Shown piece by piece: positions 59,181 to 64,000 of a stretch of DNA of 64,000 nt. This DNA is from Amycolatopsis xylanica (GTDB taxonomy: Bacteria; Actinomycetota; Actinomycetes; Mycobacteriales; Pseudonocardiaceae), in contig NZ_FNON01000016.1 of NCBI RefSeq assembly GCF_900107045.1, positions 49,137 to 113,136 of the forward strand, written 5' to 3'. The notes beneath the pieces are model-generated. The model did not search any database. It saw only the letters and a program-made list of their open reading frames with translations, and had not been told where the DNA came from. Each line of letters opens with the position of its first letter. The stretch's first letter is position 1. A program made the position numbers and the translations under genes.

Positions 59181-60041
59181 TCAAAAGAGTACAGTCGCGT
59201 ACTGCCCGACCTGTTCGAAGCCGACCTTGCGATACGCCGCGAGCGCCGCCGTGTTGTACGAGTTGACGTAGAGGCTCGCCGTCCGGCCGAGGCCGCGGAC
59301 GAGCCTGCTGACCACCGCGCCGGTGCCCGCGGTGCCGAGCCCGTCGCCGCGGCGGTCCGGGTGCACCCAGACGCCCTGGATCTGGCCGACCGTGCTGGAC
59401 ATCGCGCCGATCTCGGCCTTGAAGACGACTTCCTTGCCCTCGAACCGGGCGAACGCGCGCCCGCCCGCGATCAGCTCGGCGACCCTGGCGCGGTAGCTGA
59501 CGCCGCCGTCGCCCGCGCGCGGGTCGACACCGACCTCTTCGATGAACATGGCGATGGCCGCGGGCAGGTAGCGGTCCAGCTCGTCGGGCCTGACCGGGCG
59601 GACCAGCGGGTCGCTCGGCACGGCAGGCGGGCCGTCGAGCGCCATCAGGGGCTGATCGGCACGGACCTCCCGGGCGGGTCCCCACTCGGGATTGAGCTCT
59701 TCCCACAGCCCGAGCACCTGCTCGGCGGGCCCGACCAGCGAGGAGCAGCTGCGCTGGCGGCGCAGCGCGCGGTCGGCGAAGCAGCGCAGCGCGGAGGCGT
59801 TGCCGCGCAGCGGGATGAGGTTGGGGCCCGAAAAGCACAGGCCCTGGATCCGGCCTGCCTTGATCGGGCGCGAGTCGGCGGCCCACAGCTCACCGCCGAG
59901 GCGCCAAGGGTCTAGACCGGCAACCTCGACTCGGGCGCTGACCATGCAGCTACCCACCGGGTCGGCGGAGAGCGCGGCACGGACCGCCGGAAAGTCCCGA
60001 TCATCTAGCAGCCGCGCACCTGCAAGCCGCAACACGTTCAC
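59181..60041 (-). CDS. GNAT acetyltransferase with N-terminal DUF4081-type domain
   Basis: The 286-residue protein is the homologue of the GNAT encoded next to ispG in mycobacteria (Rv2867c type). The N-terminal half (about 1-130) is a divergent domain of the DUF4081 type; the C-terminal GNAT has the acetyl-CoA loop VWVHPDRRGDGLGTAGTGAV near 220-240 and ASLYVNSYNTAALAAYRKVGF after it. Substrate unknown. It starts at a GTG at 60041. It is transcribed towards the PBP gene, 50 bp away. In mycobacteria ispG is adjacent; here three genes lie between. Confidence 0.88.
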   Translation of the reverse strand: MNVLRLAGARLLDDRDFPAVRAALSADPVGSCMVSARVEVAGLDPWRLGGELWAADSRPIKAGRIQGLCFSGPNLIPLRGNASALRCFADRALRRQRSCSSLVGPAEQVLGLWEELNPEWGPAREVRADQPLMALDGPPAVPSDPLVRPVRPDELDRYLPAAIAMFIEEVGVDPRAGDGGVSYRARVAELIAGGRAFARFEGKEVVFKAEIGAMSSTVGQIQGVWVHPDRRGDGLGTAGTGAVVSRLVRGLGRTASLYVNSYNTAALAAYRKVGFEQVGQYATVLF

Positions 60042-60152
60042 CAGAGTGCCAGATGAACGCCGTCAACGGAACGCGAGGGCCCCGACACGCTGTGGCGAAC
60101 TTTTCCGCGAAACCGAAGTGACAAAGCGTGACAGCCCGGCCAGAGTCGAAGT

Positions 60153-61694
60153 ATGCGAACTCCTGGGGTAGTGAGTAAGCGAATCACCCGATCATTGACA
60201 CTGGCGCTGGCCTTCGTGGCCGTTGGCGCCCTGACCTCCACCGCGGCCGCGACCGGCCGCGACCTCGTCCGCACCGACGCGGGCACCGTCCGGGGCACGG
60301 TGACCGACGGGCATCGGACGTTCCAAGGAATCCCGTTCGCCGCGCCACCGGTCGGCGAACTGCGCTGGAAGGCGCCACAGCCCGCGCGGCCATGGACCGG
60401 TGTGCGCGACGCGACCAAACCCGGCGACCGCTGCGCGCAGGCCGCGTCGGTCGTCGGCGCGGGCAGCGAGAGCGAGGACTGCCTCTACCTGAACGTCACC
60501 ACGCCGGCCAAGCCGTCGTACCGGCCGCGGCCGGTCATGGTCTGGGTGCACGGCGGCGGGTTCACCTCGGGCGCGGGCAGCGACTACGACGTGCGGCGGC
60601 TGGCTTCGGGCGGCGACGCGATCGTCGTCACCGTGAACTACCGGCTGGGCGCGTTCGGCTTCCTCGGCTACCCGGGGCTCGCCGACTCGGGCGTCTTCGG
60701 CATCGAGGACCAGCAGGCCGCGCTGCGCTGGGTGAAGCGCAACGCCGCGGCGTTCGGCGGCGACGCGCACAACGTGACGCTGTTCGGCGAATCGGCAGGC
60801 GGGTTCAGCGTCTGCTCGCATCTCGCTTCACCGCTGTCGGCCGGCCTGTTCGACCGGGCGATCATCCAGAGCGGCCCGTGCACGCTGTCGTGGCCGGACG
60901 GCGGGTTCTTCCCCGGTGTCCCGGCGGGCAGCCCGTTCACCTCGCTCTCGGCCGCCGAGCAGCAGGGCACGGCGGCGGGCGCCGGTCTCGGCTGCCACGA
61001 CGTCGCCTGCCTGCGCGCGCTCCCGGTGAAGTCGCTGCTGTCGCTCCCAATCAGCTCGCCGGTGTACGACACGAAGGTGCTGCCGCTGGACCCGGCGCGG
61101 GCGGTGCGCGAGGGCCGGTTCAACCGGGTGCCGACGATCGCGGGCACCACCCGCGACGAGGCCAGGCTGTTCGTCGCGATGTTCCCGGACCAGCCGATGA
61201 CCGAGCAGCGCTACCAGGAACTGCTGCGCACTGCTTTCGGCGCCAAGGCCCCGCAGGTCGCGGCGAAGTACCCGACGTCGGCGCACGGCTCGCCGTCGAT
61301 GGCGTTCGCGGACGCGATGACCGACCGGGTCTGGTCTTGCCCCCAGGCCGAGACCGACCGGCTGCTGGCCGCGCGCACGCGGACGTTCACCTACGAGTTC
61401 GCCGACCGGGACGCTCCCGCGCTCCTGCCGTTCCCGCCCGACATGAAGCCGGGCGCGGCGCACGGGTCGGAACTGCCGTACCTGTCGGACCTCGTCGGCA
61501 CCGACTTCAAGCTGACGCCTGAGCAGCAACGGCTCTCGGCGCAGATGATCGGGGCCTGGGCGCGGTTCGCCCGCGTCGGCGACCCTGGGCTTCAGTGGCA
61601 CTCGGGCGTGCTCTCGCTCGCGCCCGGCGCGGTTGAGCCCGTCGACCTGGCGGCTGAGCACAACTGCGGTTTTTGGGCGGGCATAGGCGTTTAG
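60153..61694 (+). CDS. Secreted carboxylesterase type B
   Basis: The 513-residue alpha/beta hydrolase has a signal peptide (about 1-33). The nucleophile Ser is in FGESAGG near 212; the oxyanion hole is WVHGGGFTSG; the acid Glu is in TTRDEARLF and the His in AAHGSELPYL near 440. The typical type B N-terminus (VRGTVTDGHRTFQGIPFAAPP) is present. It hydrolyses carboxylic esters outside the cell. It starts at an ATG at 60153, with a GTG at 60171 as alternative. It is oriented against its neighbours and breaks the conserved GNAT-ispG order. Confidence 0.92.
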   Translation: MRTPGVVSKRITRSLTLALAFVAVGALTSTAAATGRDLVRTDAGTVRGTVTDGHRTFQGIPFAAPPVGELRWKAPQPARPWTGVRDATKPGDRCAQAASVVGAGSESEDCLYLNVTTPAKPSYRPRPVMVWVHGGGFTSGAGSDYDVRRLASGGDAIVVTVNYRLGAFGFLGYPGLADSGVFGIEDQQAALRWVKRNAAAFGGDAHNVTLFGESAGGFSVCSHLASPLSAGLFDRAIIQSGPCTLSWPDGGFFPGVPAGSPFTSLSAAEQQGTAAGAGLGCHDVACLRALPVKSLLSLPISSPVYDTKVLPLDPARAVREGRFNRVPTIAGTTRDEARLFVAMFPDQPMTEQRYQELLRTAFGAKAPQVAAKYPTSAHGSPSMAFADAMTDRVWSCPQAETDRLLAARTRTFTYEFADRDAPALLPFPPDMKPGAAHGSELPYLSDLVGTDFKLTPEQQRLSAQMIGAWARFARVGDPGLQWHSGVLSLAPGAVEPVDLAAEHNCGFWAGIGV

Positions 61695-61757
61695 GGTCGC
61701 GCGCGCTGCGGCGGTTGTTGGGCGGAAAGCCAACCCGTGGCGCGTCCGTGTGGCTTG

Positions 61758-61776
61758 GGTGAGGGAGGCCCTCACC
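61758..61776. terminator. Short hairpin after the carboxylesterase gene
   Basis: Perfect 8-bp arms GGTGAGGG and CCCTCACC around AGG, 63 bp after the stop. There is no T-tract. Confidence 0.4.
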
Positions 61777-61807
61777 AAATCGGGATCACGCGAGGGCCGA
61801 AGTGGGT

Positions 61808-61929
61808 AGGTCGTGAGCGTCGCGGCCGGTTATCGGCTGGAAAGTCAGCGTGGCGTGGCCTGGCGGGCGAGTTGATCTTCGCGAATGAACGAATCTGGAC
61901 ATTGTGCGGCCAGATTCTTCCGTTCGCCG
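61808..61929. repeat. Degenerate B half-element and a second stem-loop
   Basis: 61808-61840 reads GGTCGTGAGCG then GGCCGGTTATCGGC, a B element that has lost its right outer arm. 61881-61929 holds another hairpin with GAATCTGG and CCAGATTC arms plus outer GAAC/GTTC. With B7 this fills the gap to the VOC gene; no coding signal was seen. Confidence 0.6.
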
Positions 61930-61960
61930 CGGCTAGCCACCTGCGGGCAAAGTGGGGCCG

Positions 61961-62012
61961 GGGGTCGTGAGTGTTCCGACCGGTTCTAACCGGCCTAAAC
62001 ACTCACGACCCC
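61961..62012. repeat. Hairpin element B7
   Basis: GGGGTCGTGAGTGTT, core CCGGTTCTAACCGG and ACACTCACGACCCC: the longest outer arms of the family. It lies between the convergent carboxylesterase and VOC genes, 2 bp from the VOC stop. Confidence 0.92.
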
Positions 62013-62014
62013 TT

Positions 62015-62398
62015 CTACGCAGCGCCTTTGTAAGTGCCGAAGGTCCAAAGGTTCCCCTCGGTGTCGCGGGCGGTGAAAGCGCGCGAGCCGTACTCGGTGT
62101 CGGCGATGGGATCCGCGATCTCGGCGCCGGCGCGGACGCGCTCGTAGACCGTGTCGACGTCGGAAACCACCACGTAGACAGCGTTTCCGCCCGCCTTGAT
62201 CTCGCCGTGGACTCCGGCGCAGTAGGCGGTGCCGCTGAACATCACGCCGCCACCGCCGGGCCAGCGGATCTCCGCGTGCACGATGTCGCCGGTTTCCCCG
62301 GGCACCACAAGGGTTTCCGAGAAGCCGAAGACGCCGGTCAGGAATTTCAATGCCGCGGGCGCGTCGTCGTAGCGCAGTGCGGGCCAGATCTCGTTCAT
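62015..62398 (-). CDS. VOC-family (glyoxalase-like) protein
   Basis: The 127-residue protein is of the PhnB-like VOC type: WPALRYDDAPAALKFLTGVFG at the start, HAEIRWPGGGGVMF in the middle and FTARDTEGNLWTFGTY at the end. This group includes resistance and epimerase-like proteins, but most are uncharacterised. It begins 3 bp after the AraC gene's stop, so the two are one operon, with the regulator first. Confidence 0.85.
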   Translation of the reverse strand: MNEIWPALRYDDAPAALKFLTGVFGFSETLVVPGETGDIVHAEIRWPGGGGVMFSGTAYCAGVHGEIKAGGNAVYVVVSDVDTVYERVRAGAEIADPIADTEYGSRAFTARDTEGNLWTFGTYKGAA

Positions 62399-62401
62399 GG
62401 C

Positions 62402-63214
62402 TCAAGTGTCGAGCGCGAACACATCCGAGTCTTGGAGAAACGGGAGCTCTTCGAGGATCCAGGTCCGCGGCGAACATCCGGCCAGCGCACGCCATTCGTT
62501 CGACAGATGCGCCTGGTCGTAGTAGCCGCACTCGACGGCGAGCGAGGCGAGATCGAGCTGCCCGCCGCGCAGTTTCCAAGCGGCACGTTCGAAGCGCAAC
62601 ACCCGCGCCGCCTGTTTGGGCGAGAGCCCGACCTCGGCGCGGAACCGCTCGCCGAAGTGACGGCGGCTCCAGCCGATCTCGTCAGCTAGCGAGGCCACGC
62701 GTAGCTGCCCGCCTGCGCCGATCATCGACCGCCACGCCCAGCCGACCTCACGCGGGACATCGACCGAGGCGGCCGAAGCCGTCAGCACGGTGTCCAAAAT
62801 GGAGAATCTCGAGGCCCAGTCCGGCGCCGACCGGAGCCGGTCCGGCAGCGAGCCCAGTGCGAACTGCTCGAGTTCGACGACCTGCCCGGCCAGCGAAGCG
62901 GCGGAGACGCCGAGGAGCGCGCGGACGCCGAGCGGGTTCAGCTCCAGGTGGATGCCCGACTGGAAGCGGTCCTGGGCGATCAGCGCCGGGCCGACGTGCA
63001 TGCCGCCGACCATGCCCTGGGTGCTCAGCGCGCCGAAGCCGGCCGCTTCGAGCAGCCTGATCGGCTCGGCCAGGCTGATGATCATGGTCACGTACCGCGA
63101 CGGAAGTCCCCGATGGACTTCGAGGGTGACGCTCTCCTGGGTGTAGCCGACGTACCGCGCGACCAGGTGCCGCACCGCCGGGTGCGGCCGTCCCACAGCC
63201 CATTCGACTGACAC
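62402..63214 (-). CDS. AraC-family transcriptional regulator
   Basis: The 270-residue regulator has a poorly conserved N-terminal ligand domain and a C-terminal AraC double helix-turn-helix: VASLADEIGWSRRHFGERFRAEVG near 180-203, then LASLAVECGYYDQAHLSNEWRALAG. It starts at a GTG at 63214. It is co-transcribed with the VOC gene, which it may control. Confidence 0.88.
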   Translation of the reverse strand: MSVEWAVGRPHPAVRHLVARYVGYTQESVTLEVHRGLPSRYVTMIISLAEPIRLLEAAGFGALSTQGMVGGMHVGPALIAQDRFQSGIHLELNPLGVRALLGVSAASLAGQVVELEQFALGSLPDRLRSAPDWASRFSILDTVLTASAASVDVPREVGWAWRSMIGAGGQLRVASLADEIGWSRRHFGERFRAEVGLSPKQAARVLRFERAAWKLRGGQLDLASLAVECGYYDQAHLSNEWRALAGCSPRTWILEELPFLQDSDVFALDT

Positions 63215-63254
63215 CTGACCAGCCTAAACCGGCCGGCCGACAGTTACCGGGAGA

Positions 63255-63315
63255 CCGGGATAAAGCGGGCTTTATCCCGGGGCGAGCACCCCGATATAAA
63301 GCCCGCTTTATCCCG
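63255..63315. repeat. Hairpin element C3 (double)
   Basis: A perfect CCGGGATAAAGC-GCTTTATCCCGG palindrome and an imperfect one (CCGATATAAAGC...) separated by GGCGAGCACC. The perfect/imperfect order is opposite to C2. It lies between the ispG 3' end and the AraC gene, both on the minus strand. Confidence 0.88.
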
Positions 63316-63324
63316 TTCGAGCAC

Positions 63325-64000
63325 TCAGCCGACGGTGACGGTCGGCTCGCCCTCGCCGATCGACGCGCCTGACTCTTCGGCGATGCGCATGGCCTCTTCG
63401 ATCAGGGTCTCGACGATCGCGTGCTCGGGCACGGTCTTGATGACCTCACCCTTGACGAAGATCTGGCCCTTGCCGTTACCCGACGCGACACCCAGGTCGG
63501 CCTCGCGAGCCTCACCCGGGCCGTTCACGACACAACCCATGACCGCGACCCGCAGCGGGATCTCCATGCCCTCGAGCCCGGCGGTGACCTGCTCGGCCAG
63601 CGTGTACACATCGACCTGCGCGCGCCCGCACGACGGGCACGACACGATCTCGAGCTTGCGCTCCTTGAGGTTCAGCGACTGCAGGATCTGGATCCCGACC
63701 TTGACCTCTTCCACCGGCGGCGCGGACAACGACACACGGATCGTGTCACCGATGCCCTGCCGCAGCAGCGCGCCGAACGCGACCGCCGACTTGATGGTGC
63801 CCTGGAACGCCGGACCGGCCTCGGTCACACCCAGGTGCAGCGGATAGTCACACTGCTCGGCCAGCAGCTCGTACGCGCGCACCATCACGACCGGGTCGTT
63901 GTGCTTGACCGAGATCTTGATGTCGTGGAAGTCGTGCTCGGCGAACAGCGACGCCTCCCACATGGCCGACTCCGCCAGCGCCTCCGGCGTCGCCTTGCCG
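63325..64000 (-). CDS. ispG: 4-hydroxy-3-methylbut-2-enyl diphosphate synthase IspG, 3' part only
   Basis: The C-terminal 225 or so residues of IspG (GcpE); the 5' end is beyond base 64000 and the frame is open to the edge. IspG converts MEcPP to HMBPP in the MEP isoprenoid pathway and needs a 4Fe-4S cluster. The cluster Cys are in SCPSCGR and in MGCVVNGPGE. VKHNDPVVMVRAY and GVTEAGPAFQG are strands of the TIM barrel. The GNAT-PBP-map genes that usually follow are present, but displaced by the carboxylesterase/VOC/AraC insertion. Confidence 0.94.
   Translation of the reverse strand, partial: GKATPEALAESAMWEASLFAEHDFHDIKISVKHNDPVVMVRAYELLAEQCDYPLHLGVTEAGPAFQGTIKSAVAFGALLRQGIGDTIRVSLSAPPVEEVKVGIQILQSLNLKERKLEIVSCPSCGRAQVDVYTLAEQVTAGLEGMEIPLRVAVMGCVVNGPGEAREADLGVASGNGKGQIFVKGEVIKTVPEHAIVETLIEEAMRIAEESGASIGEGEPTVTVG

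Overview
The window is about 64 kb of high-GC actinobacterial chromosome. A streptomycete-type fabD-fabH-acpP-fabF block, a mycothione reductase, an Lsr2-family nucleoid protein, SARP and LAL regulators, and a map / penicillin-binding lipoprotein / GNAT / ispG block in the mycobacterial order together point to Pseudonocardiales. Amycolatopsis or a close relative is the best guess; this is inference from gene content and order, not a database match. Nothing looks like a prophage, an integrative element or a biosynthetic cluster. No tRNA, rRNA or CRISPR array was recognised.

Layout. 1-4.2 kb: type II fatty-acid synthesis (fabD end, fabH, acpP, fabF), then a convergent pair with a DUF3145 gene. 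4.6-8.5 kb: a membrane protein, a flavin disulfide oxidoreductase, and an Lsr2-like protein whose DNA-binding half is replaced by a histone H1-like Lys/Ala tail. 8.6-12.1 kb: proton-translocating transhydrogenase operon pntAA-pntAB-pntB with a coupled lipoate-ligase-like gene. 12.3-15.4 kb: a TetR regulator facing a ferredoxin-reductase / acyl desaturase / small-protein operon, with a palindromic operator between. 15.4-22.5 kb: a 21-bp-periodic array, a histidine kinase/response regulator pair, a SARP regulator, a degenerate NlpC/P60-like protein and a GlxA-type AraC regulator. 22.6-29.4 kb: secreted GH2 glycosidase, UPF0047 protein, membrane protein, HAD phosphatase, and three related membrane-anchored proteins. 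29.4-38.7 kb: proS, VOC protein, 2-hydroxyacid dehydrogenase, a kinase-fold protein lacking its metal-binding Asp, a double GNAT, yaaA, a secreted S1 protease and an FAD oxidoreductase. 38.8-49.6 kb: two coupled subtilisins with P-domains, a LAL regulator, RIO kinase, DEAD-box helicase, bioF, ElaA-type GNAT. 49.7-56.3 kb: trypsin-like protease, M15-type lipoprotein, mtr, beta-helix protein, CynX/NimT-type MFS and a FadR-type regulator. 56.5-64 kb: map, penicillin-binding lipoprotein, GNAT, then carboxylesterase, VOC and AraC genes, then the 3' part of ispG.

The most unusual feature is the intergenic DNA. At least four families of dispersed hairpin elements (A/A', B, C, D) plus a 21-bp-periodic array occupy gene ends. 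Of the twelve convergent gene junctions in the window, eight carry one or more strong hairpins (seven of them from these families) and the other four have overlapping 3' ends; none is a plain spacer. Several elements occur in opposite orientations with their internal asymmetry kept, and three genes take their stop codon from inside a B element. This looks like a REP-like system of 3'-end elements, possibly working as bidirectional terminators.
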